Assembly (NCBI GenBank): GCA_037179385.1
Contig: CM074185.1
Coordinates: forward strand, 13,896,866 to 13,960,865
Direction of reading: 5' to 3'
From: Holothuria scabra
Lineage: Eukaryota > Echinodermata > Holothuroidea > Aspidochirotida > Holothuriidae
DNA length: 64,000 nt
In this document: in pieces, positions 13,301-28,300 of the stretch
Position numbering within the stretch: position 1 is the stretch's first letter
How the letters are laid out: each line of letters starts with the position of its first letter
The notes under the pieces: generated by a model
Databases searched by the model: none
Seen by the model: the letters and a program-made list of their open reading frames with translations, nothing else
Told to the model about the DNA's origin: nothing
Translations under genes and position numbers: made by a program

Positions 13301-16300
13301 ACTGTAAGGTCAGTGGAAGATTAAAGTAGAAATTTGCAAATGAGGAATCAAAAAGAAGTCCACAAGGAGAAGAAGATAATACATAGCATGTTCATTGATT
13401 CCTCGCCAAAGGCAGGCAAGGAATCTATGGGATGGTGATGTCGTGTGTGTGTGTATGTGTGTAAGAGCCTGTAAACGATACCTTGCTGCATGGGTACAAG
13501 CCGCTCACGAGAGCTGAAGCCTCGCACGTCTTTCCTTGCTCAGGCAGAGGTCGTAACTGGCGTAGCTACCTGAAAATTCAGACACTGCAATGAGCTCTGT
13601 CACGTGATATGCAAGAGCCTGCCCTCGCTTGCGGCATTCACATGCCTTAAACGGCTAAATGGGAATTCTGACCATTTCCTTACGGGGAACAGTTCTGTGT
13701 ACCCAGTAAGGCATTGAACAGGGTATGTGCATGTATGTGTGTTTGTGACACTTTGCTTGTAATCGCGATATCTCAAGTTAGGAATGACCGTAACTTTTCA
13801 TATTTGGTATATAGATTTGCCATGTTGGGAAGAAGAACCCTATTGTTTTTGGTGAATGTCAGATGTCATATGAGGTCACCAGCAGTAAATCTGTGAAAAC
13901 CTCCTAAAGTGCTTGTAATCACAATATCTCAAGTTAGGAATGTTCGACACTTTTCATATTTGGTATATAGATTTGCCATGTTGGGGAGAAGATACCTATC
14001 GTTTTTGGTGGACTTCAGAGGTCATATGAGGTCACCAGCGGTAAATCTGCAAAAACTTCCTAAAGTGCTTGTAATCGTGATATCTCAAGTTTAGCATGAC
14101 CAGCACTTTTCATATTGGGTATATAGATTTTTCATGTTGAGAGGAAGTACCCTATTGTTTTTGGTGGAGGTGAAGGGTCATTTGAGGTCACCAGAGGTCA
14201 AAGTCCAAAAAACTTGTAACTGCAATCATGCCGTGTCGTCTCTTCTTGAGAAAGCAACATAGACACCCCATTACATCAAAGGCGGTGTGGGGTGTAACTG
14301 CTATCTGAGTTTGTCACATGATCTGTGCCCCAAAATGAGCTAAGCTTTCATTGTATTCACACTGCATGTAAAGCAATTAACACATGCTAGACTGACCTGT
14401 TAGCTAACCTCAAATGTTACGTTACTTTTGGTGTATTTTAATATATCTGTTACTGTCAATGGATTAATCAGATGTGAAATGTGACTGTGTCAAGTGTGGG
14501 TGTAGTGAGCTTCATTTCCTCCCTGAGGTGATAAGAGGTAATCAGGCAGAGAAGGAGAATGTAACAAAAAGTAAGGAGAAACGTTTCATCATGATATCTC
14601 AATTTAGGAACGACCAACACTTTTCATATTTTGTGTATGGATTTGCCATGTTGAGAAGAAAAACCCTATTGTTTTTGGTGGATGTTCGAGGTCATTTGAG
14701 GTCACCAGCTGTAAATCTGCGAAAACCTCTTAAATTGCCTGTAATCGCGATATCTATGATGAACACTGTAGGGGTGCTATCACCATAGCAAGATGGAGCC
14801 TAGATCAAATTAAGAGTTTTTTTGGCAAGGAATCACTTAGCCTTTGGGCGATATCTCAAGTTCAGAATGACCAGGGGCCCGTTCCACAAAGAGTTACGCA
14901 CGATCTTAAGTATGATTTACTGTTGGCTTAAGTATGGTGAATCAAACTTAAGATTGTGCGTAACTCTTTGTGGAACGGCCCCCAGCACTTTTCATATTTG
15001 GTATATAGATTTGTCATGTTGAGAGGAAGAACCCTATTGTTTTTTGGGGAAGTCAAAGGTTATTTGAGGTCACCAGAGGTCAAAGCCAAAGCAGGGCTTT
15101 TGGCATGAAGTATGCAGTTAAGGCTTGCATTGTTATAGACCTAAGATATGACAAGCTACTGGTAATATAGTAAGTTTTCATGAGTCGATCACTATCATGA
15201 GTCGATCACTGCCTTCTAAACGCCATTGCAGCGAGTATGTGCGATGTGATTGCGATGCTAGAATAACCTGCGATGCAAATTCTTCAAACAACATCAAAAA
15301 CAATTATTTGTCATCATGTTTTTGATTTTTAAAGCAAAAATGTTAGTCATGGCCAGATTTTCAAGTTTCAACAAAAGTGTGAACGAGGAATTTGCAAAAA
15401 TCAGTAAAAGTGATGAGGAGAATGTCTTTTATGAAGTTTTAGGTAAGAATTCTGATAGAAAGGAGAGTGTTCTGTTTCATTACGTCACAATCTTGCTCTA
15501 AATGTTGTAATTTGTAGGATTTTATTTGTTTGTTTTATGAAGTGATCGACTCATGATTACTTCATAAGCATTGCTACTTGCACTGCCTCCTACATTTCAA
15601 GATTCATTTAAAAGGTTACTCTGTCCAAATAACATCAAATTATAGCACAAAGAAGAAGACATATGAAAAAATATTACTGTCAAGTTTTATCAATTTCTGT
15701 TGATGTTTACATATTTTTGTGGTAACGAACTTTATTAGGTGATCGACTCATGATAAGCCCAGTATACTGTTATTGTTCTTAAACTTTATGAGAAGAAAGG
15801 GCCTATGGGCTATGGGGCTAGTGGGATACGTACAGATTACATGAGAATTTGCCTGAAAAGGGAGGGCAACAGTTTTTACAGGGGTCAGTATGGTGAGGGA
15901 AGGACCTTGAAGGTAAAGTATTCACCATGTGAATGGAATTTAAAATTTGGGTTTTTTGTGAAGAATTTTGGAAATAGAGATTTGATCTTAGGAACAAGAA
16001 GCAATGTAAACTAAGGTTGAAGCAAGGCTGGCCACTGTTAGGGACTTAATATTTTATCGCAACAATCATGGCTCACCAATGAAATTGAAAAATTTCCCTA
16101 TCTGGTTGGATCAGCCCATCATAACTTGGGTATATGCCCCTTCCCTGTCCCCTACCCCCCACCACCAAAACCACCACCATCACTAAAGGGATATTTCACT
16201 GTAGAGCATCAGTACAACTTCTAGGAAATTAAGGCAGTCACCATTTACTTTCCTCATATTACTGCCTTGTTTGTCGGTGTTAGTAATTCTCCTATTAGCT

Positions 16301-19300
16301 TAGTTAGAGTATTGCTGTACCTATTCAAAATTTTTGTCTTGGTTCACTTATTATATAAAGTACTATTTTAAAGCACCCTTCCTTTCATTTACAATCTAAT
16401 TGGTCATCAAATAATCTAGTTAGCTAAGTTCCAAAATGACTATAGCAGTCCTGGGGGCCGTTCCACAAAGAGTTACACACAATCTTAACCCTTTACCGTT
16501 GTTTGGGTCCTTTTGGACCCATGCAGAGAGCTCAGCTGTCACACATCTTTACTGTTTCACGCGGAGCTCGAAACTGCGAGTAGCTACCCGAAAATTCGGC
16601 CACAAGAGCGAGAGAGACAATAGTTTAAGGTCATGGGGTCAATGGCCTACGGAAGCCGATGCGGGGCGGGCTACGTCCGCTTTTCCGCCCAATCCCGAGG
16701 CGCAAATATGCCCCGATCAGAGCACAACGGTAAAGGGTTAAGCTAAAATATCTGCACCACTCGGCTAAAGGTTTACGTGCACACACGCAGAGACAGTGGC
16801 ATTAGCTTTGCAGTAAACACACTCCGCAGGCTTAGTTTAACCCTTTACCGTTGTTTGGGTCCTTTTGGACCCATGCAGAGAGCTCGGCTGTCACACATCT
16901 TTACTGTTTCACGCGGAGCTCGAAACTGCGAGTAGCTACCCGAAAATTCGGCCACAAGAGCGAGAGAGACAATAGTTTAAGGTCACGGGGTCAATGGCCT
17001 ACGGAAGCCGATGCGGGGCAGGCTACGTCCGTTTTCCGCCCAATCCCGAGGCGCGCAAATATGCCCCGATCGGAGCACAACGGTAAAGGGTTAAGTTTGA
17101 TTCACCATACTTAAGCCAACAGTAAATCAAACTTAAGATCGTGCATATCTCTTTGTGGAACGGGCCCCAGGTGTCTTCAAATGTGGAAGTTGACCTATCT
17201 CTGTCACTGACCTACTTCTTTTGTCTTAGCCTTCCTTCTGTTAAACCAGAATACTCCAACAAATCTTATCAAGTAAAATGTAATAATGTGTGTACATGTT
17301 TGCCCCTATGTCAAAATTAAATTCAGTTTCCATTTTTAATGTTAATTTCCTCCACATTTGTTTGATGCCCCCATCATGCTTAGTAGGACCATGTCCAGAA
17401 ATATGAAAAAAGGAGGGGGGCATAACTCTACTTTCATTTGAAAAAAAATTCTCAGGCCTTATGATGTAAAATAAATTTCTGACTGCAAAAATTATTACTT
17501 TGCCAAGAATGGGGGGTATAGTCCCCTTCCTTGTATCCAGCCCTGGTGAAGCCCTCGGTTTTTTTTTTATCTTAAATGTTAATCATTCCCATAGACCTAT
17601 TTCCAAATAGCAATTACAATGAATTGTGGGATAGAGTTTTGGTGTTTGTCATTTTTGTCAATGACATTTTACTGTGGTGAAAATTGACATATACCCAAAA
17701 CTATCCCACAATTTATTGTAATTGCTATTTGGAAATAGGTCTATGGTTTGAAATTTTTAACTTGGCACATTTATGTATGCCATGAGGACTTTCTAAATCT
17801 ATGAATATGCATTAAGTCTCTGCTATATTGAATATGCATGAAGTTGCTTTTAACATTGAACTTAAACATGCATTTTTACTTGGTACCACTTATACATTGC
17901 CTCTTCATATGATCAGAAGACCATCGTTCTGTCAGCTGTTGGGGTGTTTACCTCATTGAAGTTAAAAACAGCTGGTTTCACTTCCTTTATTCTCCTTTCA
18001 TCCTTTTGTTTCTTAGTCTTATTCTGTTTATATCCTGCCTTAAAAGGAAGTCTTTTGTTAGTTTGATCTCCCTGGGTGATTTCCAAGTTCTTCTTTTCAT
18101 TTTATCGTTCACACCATTAGCTCTTTTAAGAACACCTGTATCTTTAAAAAGAAAAGCCTGTGTTTTTTTCAGTTCACTTGAATAATTATTTTACTTAAGT
18201 ACCGAACAGACCTATGAAAAGTTCAGCAAACTTTTAACTACACTGATGAATATGTATGAAGTTTCTTCCATTAACTACTGTACTATGGTCATCTCCAGTA
18301 GATGCTCCTTGTACAGCTGTTCTTTCTTCCTGGATTTTAAGTTCATCCTATTGATAAACATAAAACCTGGGTTTACACCTGTAATCATCACTTCTCTCTT
18401 TTGTTTTGAATTTTTGGTTGACCTAATATAATTCTATTTATATCCAGTCTTAAAAGAGGTTCTTTTGTTAGATCCACCTCCCAAGAAGTTCTTTTCTTTT
18501 GATTTTATCTTGCATATTCTTTTGTGAATAACCTGTTCCAGGACTACTGTATGGATGCACCTCTTGTGTCAATTGCTATAAAAATTTATTTTGATAGTTT
18601 CTTTAAATAGAAACAGCTGTTGTATTCATGAATATTCATAGTAGTTTGGGTGTACAGAATCAGGCAAACTAGGGAAAGTTCATCAACCTTTGCATTGTTC
18701 ATAAGATGAATGCAGTTATTTTGGGAAAAAAGCATGTTTATTTTACATTTCCTTTCTGCAACAAGTTATTGCCTTGTTTCAATTCTTAATGTCGTATTGC
18801 CTGGAGCAAAAATGATTACAAAAATACTGTAGTTTTCAATATATTGCCCAACACCACCAGTATTTTTCTCTTGGGTATTTTTTTACATTTGCATAGAGCC
18901 ACCAAGTATCACTTTACCAGTATTCAATTATAGTATGGTTTATGTGTTACCTAATATGTTGTTAACTCAAAATCAGCTCATTTATAATGTCACAGTGGAT
19001 TATTGACTATTGTTGCTAAATAACTACACAGAAGTCACTCTGTTGGTAATTGTAGCCAAAATTTTCAACAATTTCACCATTGGTTTGGGTCCTGTTCAAC
19101 AGTTTGAGGCAGGCTTCGATAAATTCATTTCTTATTACTTGTCCATCGGGCTAGGGATTCCCGAAGTCTACTTGTCCGCATGAATATGCACTGAGTCCAT
19201 ATCTAATTATCTAGTACCAGCCATTGAATTCCTATGTGAAGAAGACTCCTGTGCTGCTTGCCCAGCTGGCTATAATATTGAGCAGTTCACTTGTCATCCA

Positions 19301-22300
19301 CCTCTCACTCGGAAGGCCTCGGTTCGATTCCCAGGTCAAGTCATACCAAAGACTCTAAAAAAGGAACCTACTGCCATTTTGCGTGATGCTTGGCATAAGC
19401 AATGGAGTAGGGAAAACAAGCCAGTGAGCCACAACTGGAAAACAGGCCGTTACCAGCTTGACTTGAACCAATTGGTTGGAAACTGGGCAGTAAAACTCAA
19501 CTTACTAACTCATATACCCTGGAATAAATCTTAGCTTCACATCCACTTGGGTAGAAAAAATCATATCTTCCTTTTTGTATTCTGCAGTTTTGTTGCTGGT
19601 GCAATTGAACGAGAGCGCATGCCTGCCTTTGAGCAGATGCTGTGGCGAGTGTGCCGTGGAAATGTCTTTCTACGTCAGGCAGACATTGAAGCACCTCTGG
19701 AGGATCCCAGCACAGTAAGTTGAAATGGTTTTAAAATAAATTTAGCAGAACAGACAGGTTGATAATGCAAAGATGCGAGAGTAAGGAAATTTCCCCATGT
19801 CAGGAATTTGGTGTTTGCCTCGAGCAAAATAATAAGGAAATCCATTTCGGCAAAGAAAAAGTTTCCCCATTGCTTTTTTAGTTGGAATGGTCAAAGATGG
19901 GGAAAATTTGTAGAGCATTCTCTGTAGTTTTACTGCATCAATATACTGGCATGAAAATATGGTGTTTTGCAATACTTTTTAGAAGGTCACTGGAGCCACT
20001 TTGAAGGCCACTGCTTGAGCTATCAGTCCCAAAATTTAAATTTGTTGTATGTACAGTATGTGGGCACATCATTAAAATGAGATGGTCACCTGGGGACAGC
20101 ATGGAAAATTTGTTTATTCAGCTCTCAATGACTCAATTAGAAATTGATTTGTCAGTCATGGGATTATGTTCTGGGAATTTTACAATCTGTGCAATAATCA
20201 TGTTAAAAAAGGGGTCTTTTCCTAATAATTGCAATGAAAACATTTTCTCGTCTTCATTATTTGCATTGGGCGTGAAAGTCTGAAAGCATTTCTTTAAAAG
20301 TGAAGTGATTGGGGTGGGGACTGGGGTTGGTAGAGTCATGCTTGCTGCTATGCAGTTTTAATATCAGTGAGTAGCTCGACAAAGTGATAAAGGGAATGGG
20401 ACAAGATAGGGTACCTTACAAGTGGAGGCCATATGTTTTCTTTGAGGGGGAGATGCTCAAATGCATTGAATCAATGTCAATTTCTGCTCTGCCATAGGGG
20501 AGAGAAAATGTTTGGGGGGGGGGGGTTGAAGTGGAACAGTCTTGTCAGTCCTCCCTCTCCTTTTGGCAGCAGGCTGGTGAAGGATATAATAACATTTTGA
20601 TTTTTTTCCATCTTTATCCCAGGGCCGTGAGATGGTAAAGAATGTCTTCATCATCTTCTTCCAGGGTGATCAACTCAAATCAAGAGTGAAAAAGATTTGT
20701 GAAGGGTAAGGAAGGTCACCCACTTCTTTGCATCTTGTTGTGTTTCTTGTATTTCCATTGCCATCATTTAAGGGTCTAACAAATCCCCTTCCAATCAATA
20801 CAGGAGTAATAACTCATTTGGACAAGTGGACCTGATATAACAAGAAGTAGACTTCATGCATACAAGCAAACTTGGATAACTGCTAGCCTAAGGACTGGTT
20901 GTTAAAAATAATGTCTCTAACACTGCAATAGGGCTCCTGATTTCCCACAATCACAGGGAAAAAGAAAAAAGAAAAAAACTACATTGACTCATTTGAAAAA
21001 TGCATGTCAGCTCAGAATACATGTTCGATCATTTTTTACTAGAGAACTTTAGCAAATGTTCCCCAAAACTATATTAAAGGAATGCCTGCATTTATCAAAA
21101 AGAGATTCGTGTATAGTTTACCATCAAAGAGGGCGGCAGTTCGTCTGTCAGATTATCTAAATCCTTCAAATTTTTAATTTGGAAAAAAAGAGAATATGAA
21201 AATTTCAAAGTTTTGTTCCAGTTGGTTTGTGCAACAATGTGTAAGTCTAGATCAAACATGTGTAGTTGGCTGTTGTGTTATCAAAAGAGAAATTGCCAGG
21301 ATATGGCTATGCTTTAAAAGCTTTAAAAAGGTATTTTGCATAAATTGGAAGTGAGAAATGAAATTTTATGGAAATTTGAAAATGAAAAATTCTCCAAAAT
21401 TTTGAAAATTCAGCATGCAATTTTGTGGTTTATAAAACTTATAAAACAAAAAAAAGCTTACATAGTTTATTGCTTGTGGATGAGGAAAAAAGCTCCCTTA
21501 ATACAAAATTTAATGAAAGAAGCCATCCTCTTCCTCTTTTGTGACTTGCTGTGACATATTACAGGCATGAGATACTTCCTCTTCATAGAGAAAATTTCTT
21601 CTCTTTTATTCATTGCTCTTTTTGTGCCAAATTCCCCAAAATTTTCTGTCATTAATGCCTTACAAATTTCAGCTATTAAACATTTACAAATACCCACAGA
21701 GTTCTTTTTGATCAGAGAAGTTTATTTTAATGACATCAATACCACTAAGTCTGCCCCCTGGTCTTCAGCCCCTGTGTCTGCCTCTCAATTTCCTCTTTTT
21801 ATGGAAGTCTCATTCTCATTTCCTCTTTTCTTAGAAGTCCCTGATATGAAGATGGGATGCAATAGGAGGCAATGTTGCGAATAGAAAAAAGGTGTTTTGC
21901 CTTGATGGTAGAAAAACTCATCAATATTTGTGTTGTCGATTGCTTTGTGTGTAAAAGAGTACAATTGTACCTTAGGTGTTGCAAAGTTAATGGTTTGGCC
22001 TCTGTACTGTCACTGTTCTTTTCTTGCAGATTTCGAGCCATGCTGTACCCCTGTCCTGAAACGCAAAGTGAAAGACGAGAAATGGCCCTTGGAGTTATGA
22101 CGAGGATTGAAGATTTCCAAGCTGTGAGTAGTTACAGTTTTTTTCATATTTCTTGGAAACTTTTTTTCAGTGTTACTTTGTTTTTCAATTGACTTTAAAT
22201 TTTTAGACTTAGGAAGAAGGAACTTTAATATAGAACCTTAACTTACTAAGCTTGGTGGTCAGGTAAACTGAGGATTCATTATGTTCTGGAAATCCTGGGA

Positions 22301-25300
22301 GGTGGGTGAAAATGGAAATTTGAATTTTCAGGCATGGAATGTCAGGAAAAATTAGCAATTTTTCAAAATGTCCTGGAAAAGGGGGAGGATTTTAAGAAAT
22401 GATCTTTATTGTTCCAATTTTCTGAATGATCATATACATTATTTATATGGGATCTGACTGTTATAAGTAGTCAGGGAAATATCAGCCAAGATCCTTCAAA
22501 GTTATGAAAAGTCATTGAATTTTTTCGTTTTGGATATGTATGAACTCTGGAACTGTTGACCAGTACCACAAAGTGTTCTGCTGAAAGGTTAATGTCCATT
22601 TCAACAGTTGCAATGTGTGGTTTTATTTTTATTTTTGAATCTATACCTTTCAATGTGACCATACCTCTGCTGGTAGGTAAGGCCTTGGCTAGACATCTTC
22701 ACTTGCCAGTCCGTTGCTGTCTCCCGCGCCGCATTCCACATAGCCTTAGTCCTCTCTTTCTTTACCTCTTCTCCATATCATCTTAGGTTTTCCTCTTCCT
22801 TGGACTCCCCGTTAGGAGTTGGAGAGTTCAAGTCATGGCTGAGAGATACTGAAGACTTTACTGCCAGTGTGCTTGGTACTCAACTTAAACAGTGGAGTAA
22901 GGAAAACAAGCCAGTGAGCTACAACTGGAAAAAGGGCCATGGCAGGCTTGCTTAACTAAAACCAATTTTGGTTAGCAACTTTGCTTTAAAGCCCCATCTA
23001 ACTAACCAACTGTTCATACTTACCCTCTAGTACCCATGTCATTGCAAACAGCAGTTTGCACCTTTCAACGTTATTGAAATGTTGCTTGTCAATTTCCACT
23101 TTAGTGCATACCTTAATATTTATGTTTGCCATTATCTGTTTTGTTACAGGTCTTGTCCCAAACGGAGGAGCATCGCCTTAGAGTGCTCACAGCAGCAGCC
23201 CAGAAGCTGTCGGTTTGGTTTATCAAGGTCCGTAAACTGAAGGCCATTTATCATACCCTGAATCTTTTTAACCTGGATGTTACCACCAAGTGTCTGATTG
23301 CTGAATGCTGGTGTCCAGTGGCTAATTTGGATGAGATTCAAATGGCGCTTCGCAGGGGAACGGTAAGTCAAATGCTTCACACCGTCACTATGATCATGGA
23401 CTCCACCACTCACCTCAGCGTCACATGGAAGACTGTAATGGAAACCTACTTTTGTTGTGGTTTGTGCTCAACATAAACAATGGGGTAGTGGTAACAAGCC
23501 AGTGAGCCTTAACTGGAATGGCTGGTTCAACTGAAACCATTTGGTTAGATTTTTGTCAGCTAGATGAGGGTTTAAAGCAGGGTTGTCCAACCTTTCGCAG
23601 CAGTGGGCCACATTTAATGGTTATGATGGACTAGGGGCCGCATTCTATACTCGCTTTTTTTTTTCAATTTTTCCCTACGTCCAAGGCAACAAAATGCAAT
23701 CATTGCGCGTAGGGAACACTGATTCATTTTCATTTTTGATTGAACAAATAAATTAATTTTAGCAAAAAGTGATGGTGTTGGGCAGAATATTCGGACAAAG
23801 TATTTTTTATAATCCTCCTGAATCATTCTCAACCCGTCCCTGTGGACAACACTCCAATGTAGCTACATGTAGCAGACATTTGAAATGAATTATTTCATTC
23901 AAAAGTAAGCATGCCATAGCGGAGGGGGAAGCCTAAAGTTGTCATCAATTAATCTGCTTATTGAATAATTTTGCAATATAGATTATTTCTGACGGGCCGG
24001 ACGCAACTTTTTCGCGGGCCGGACCGTGGCCGCGGGCCGTAGGTTGGACAACCCAGGTTTAAAGACATCCAGGCATGAGAGTGTTATACAGTGTCTACTA
24101 TGAAAAGGGACAAAGTTAAAATATGGTTGAAATACAGATGGAGTTTAAGTTTGGATTCAAATACAATTTAAAATCTGTCCTTTTAATAGCCTCTTACTAC
24201 AGGCTTGAGATACTGTGAGTATATTGTATAACCTCCAGCCCCCTAGAGGGACCAATTGGTTAAAAACTGAATTGTAAAACCTTATCTAGCTTATTAACTC
24301 ACAACCAAACACACCCTGCTCATCCCAAGACTTTAGCCGTAGAGCCTAGATTCCTGCACACATATAGTCATGTTAAAGAATTTGCCAGTATTGCATATTT
24401 GGACTTCCTGAACATACCATCCTGGTAAAAGCTCTGCCAAGCCCCATAAAGGAGACAGACCTCATCATAATAATGATTGTAACATTTAGATGATATACAG
24501 TCTTATTTTATATGGCAGTTCCATCAAACATTGATTTTAGGAAGGAAGTTTGGAAATGTCTTTCATTTGAGAATTAGCTCAAAGCAAGTTATCTGAACGT
24601 GTTATGTGCCAGCTTAATTCTGTGGTACCTGATTTGCCATAGTACAGTGCAGTTAGCTAACTAGTTAGATGGGATTTAATTCTGCTCCAACACCAATGTG
24701 TTATGATGTCTATGGTAAGATAGGAAGTTTTGTTTTAAATGTTGTTCAAGTCAGATGGATTAACAGACAATATTGTGTTTAAACTGCTTCAAAAAAAAGA
24801 GTACAAAGAAAATGGCTCAGACAATGTCCAGCAATTCAGTCATAATAGTAAACCCCACCAATAGCTACATCTCTTCAAAATACTATGTGCACAAGAAAAG
24901 CCATGGATGTTGCATCATTTGAAATGTTGAAAGTTTGGGTGAACAAATTATTCTTGAGCAACAAATAACTGAATTTTTCGCTGTGGGGAACTTTTTTCTT
25001 GAAAAGAAGGCTACCCATACTGCCTTATTTTTGAAAATACATCTACCTGTGTCAATAAATATTAGTTTTAAAAGGATGAATTTTTCTTACAAAACAAATG
25101 TAATATTTACCTTTAGGATTCTTGAACATGCCTTTGCAATGCCTGAAAAGTGATCTTTTTACAAAGAAATTGTCATTGTAAGGTATGCCTTTAGCGGGAT
25201 TCTGAAGGAAAGTTAGTTATTTGGATGAGATTTAACAACACATCAACAGGAATGTGTCATACCGTATTAACCACATGAAAAGTTAAAAATCAAAATACAG

Positions 25301-28300
25301 CTTATGTTCCAGTGTGGTCAGTTCAGATATGGTGCAAAGTCTTCCCTTTAATATCTCAAAGGGCAGGTGGGAAATACCATGCATATTCTAGAATCCCCAG
25401 TATAGGTTTTTTTTTTTTTTTTTTTTTTTGGGGGGGGGGTGAGGGGGTCTAGAATAAGAAGATAACTTGCAAAGTGTTAGAGAAATTTAGAGTATATATT
25501 AAAGGGGAAGAGTTAATATTTACATTTTCTTCACAAGTTTTGTTCCACATCACAGTCATACATTGAGTGAAATGTAATAAAAGTGATCTGTCATCATGGT
25601 TTAACACTGTAATTGGTCATTGGGTAATGGAGGCAGTCTATTCTTGCATCTTTACAGAATTGTTTTACCCGAAGAAATGCTCATTCCACAATAATAAGCA
25701 TGAAATTAAAGCCCTTCTCTTCAATGTCTTTACAAACAATCAGTTACAAAGGAAAAACAAAGTATTGGAAAAAAGGTAGTAATTCTTCCTGAAACTCTGA
25801 TTGCTACTTTTAATCTACCCGATGACTGTTACGCAATTACCCTTTGTATTGAATTATTTTGCCTTAATTGAAGAAAATAAGAAAATGGTTTAGTTTAAAG
25901 CTGAACTTTCAAAGAGTGACCATGGAGGCTTTGAACTTTTTCTTATTTAGGAAAGAAGTGGCTCCACAGTACCATCCATTCTCAACAGGGTAGACACAGC
26001 AGAGGAACCACCTACGTATAACAAGACCAATAAATTCACCTCTGTGTTCCAGTCAATTGTAGACTCTTATGGAGTATCCAACTACCGTGAGGTCAACCCA
26101 GGTAAGATGGTAACGTAACATTGTGAGTCGGATGGCCATTAGTCCAGACAACCCAGCTTTTGAGCACATCCTCCATTCCAGTTCATACAGTACCAGATAC
26201 CAAATAATTCCTCTGTTCTATTTTCATAGATGATTTCATTTTCAGATGCAGCAGTCTAATCATACAGCTTAAGACACTGGAATCATCAATTCCTGCCCTC
26301 TGAGTGGGTTTTTGAGGCCAAAAGGTGGCCTGCTACATAATATGAGTTGCATCTCTTTTTAAAAAGTTATTTTATTCCTCTTCTCTGCTCTGTTTGGAAC
26401 ATAATTCGTCTTACAAAGCAAGAAGAACAAATAAATGAAGCTATTATTGATATTTATCTGTTTCTGCATTTGCATAACCTTACATCTGTTGTAATGATAT
26501 TGTTCACAGTCTAAAATGTACCCCCGACACCCCTTCTCTAGCCCCTCCCCCAGCTTCATAAAATGGTTGATCTACTGAACATCATCACCCCAACCACAAC
26601 CCTGTCTATGTAAGATGTTTTTGTTGCCTTTATTATAATGGAGACGTGCTAGGAACGAGGGATGTTTTTAATCCTTACCCTGAAAGACTTTGCTTCCATC
26701 TCTTTATACCTTGTGTTTCGTCTAGTTGGAGATTATGCACTTCTCACCTGAGACGTCCAGGGTTCAACTTCCAGGCTGGGTCATACCAAAAACTTTTAAA
26801 ATGGAACCTACTCCCATTGTTCAAGACTCTCCCTATAAGCAATTAGTAGAAAAAACTATTTGGTGACCAAGAATTGGAAAAGTGGCCATGGGAGCCATTA
26901 GATTAAAGCAGAATGTTTGAAAAACCAATCCCTCCCTCCCAGAGCTTTGCAACCTTCCCTCCTCTTCCCCTCGCTCCTCCCCCCTCCTGTGAGATAAAAA
27001 CTGCTCCCCACTCTTCAATGTACATCTTTTATGTGCTTATGACAAGATGATTTGTTTACCCACCAGCTCCATATGCCATCATTACGTTTCCTTTCCTCTT
27101 CTCTGTGATGTTTGGTGACCTCGGACACGGCGCCCTTATGACTATGTTTGCCCTCTGGATGATTGTCAAGGAGAGGCCTCTCGCCAATACTCTTGGTAAA
27201 AATGAGGTAATTTGTTAACCTTCAGATAATTTTCATGTGATGTAAGTCATTGGAAAAGGAGTGGGAGGGGGTAGGTGTGCTGATTGGGGGAAGGGGTGCA
27301 GGAGTTACATATTGAATTTCACCCTCACTTGATCTTTTTAAACGATTAACATTGGTACGATTTTGTGAAACTACTAGGTGAAAACCCCTTGCAGATAAGT
27401 ACCCTTAGCCAGTCAGTAACTAATGCACCTTAAGATAATGTTACTGTGATATTAGTGAAGGGGGCAGGGACTGTGGGGACTGACTGAGAGCAGAAGGGGG
27501 ATACTTGTACTTCACGCCACTCAGCCAATTTTTTTTTATTCTTAAGTTCAAGTGGTTAGAACATCTGACGTGCAGTTGGGAGGACAGTTTGACTCCTGGC
27601 CAGTTCAAATGGAAGACTTAAAAAAATGAACCTATATAGCCGTTTTGCTCGGTGCATAAGCAGTGGAGTAGGCAGGACAAGCCACATCTGAACCACATCT
27701 GGAAAAAGTTTGTGACCACCCAGACTGAAACCAGTTAGAAACTTATCTGTAAAACCTCATTTAAGTTACTCATAATTATCTTTTTGTAACATCTTATAGA
27801 CATACTGTTTTAGTTTTGGTTAAACCTCATGGTGGTAAGTAGAATGGGGAGGGGGGGCCCTCAGATTTTCTATGTAGCCATCCTGTCATGCTGCACACTT
27901 GCCAGTTGAGTTACTTAATGTAAACAGGAGGTGGCTGTGGGGACTTGTAGATCCTTACGAGCCCAAAACCAGGGAGTTTTGGAGAAGTCCAGTGTGAACG
28001 AGACCTTCCTGCAATACTTGTCCTGCTGGCTCTGTACGTTGAATGACACTCTTTTCAAGAGACAAGTTTGGAAATTTGGCAGATCTGACTGCTAGGCCAC
28101 AAGGTCAAATGTATCTTGGCAACCACTTTGTCTGTGTGTGCATCTTAAGACTTCCTATACATGGACAGAGCATACTGCACTGTAGATTGTTGCTACCGCA
28201 CTTGTGAAAAAAAGTGCACCAAGATGGCAGTCTGCTATGTTTTTGTGTGAGAGTTTGAACTTGCTCAAGTCAATTTTCAGATTTTACATGAAATTTGAAA

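Larger units (their letters stand above)
16451..17170. mobile_element. Fold-back MITE carrying two nested TTAA elements
   Basis: The outer arms (16451–16488 and 17091–17170) are the GGGGCC(C)GTTCCACAAAGAG family seen intact at 14871–14985. Between them lie two near-identical ~250-bp elements and a 95-bp spacer (16742–16836). The outer element is broken exactly at TTAA sites of its ..aatcTTAAgtttgattcacc.. arm. Confidence 0.8.
13036..19587. other. Intron 5 contents (6.5 kb)
   Basis: The intron holds a GGTCA-rich tandem repeat element (about 13400–15110) with a fold-back MITE inside, and an element with GAGTCGATCAC inverted repeats (15178–15753). It also holds a nested fold-back/piggyBac-like MITE cluster (16451–17170), a fold-back MITE (17590–17745) and a nearly complete SINE (19256–19511). 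The remainder (about 17750–19250) is AT-rich with no feature recognised. Confidence 0.5.
23363..25950. other. Intron 9 contents
   Basis: It has a SINE fragment (23410–23550) and, at about 23580–24060, a region whose GC-rich end 'gacgggccgg..gcgggccgtaggttggacaaccc' partly mirrors 'gggttgtccaacctttcgcagcagtgggcc' at 23581. This is a probable hAT-like MITE with AGGGTTGTCCAACCT ends. A T23 then G10 tract follows at about 25408–25440. Nothing else was recognised. Confidence 0.5.

Noticed and set aside
13714..14788. Three similar plus-strand open frames (…[12 protein letters not shown]…)
   Set aside because: They are repeated because they lie in the ~156-bp tandem units. They resemble no known protein and the units carry stops and shifts.
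16436..17114. Two similar plus-strand open frames (101 and 87 codons)
   Set aside because: They are read-throughs of the paired piggyBac-like MITEs, with no protein family.
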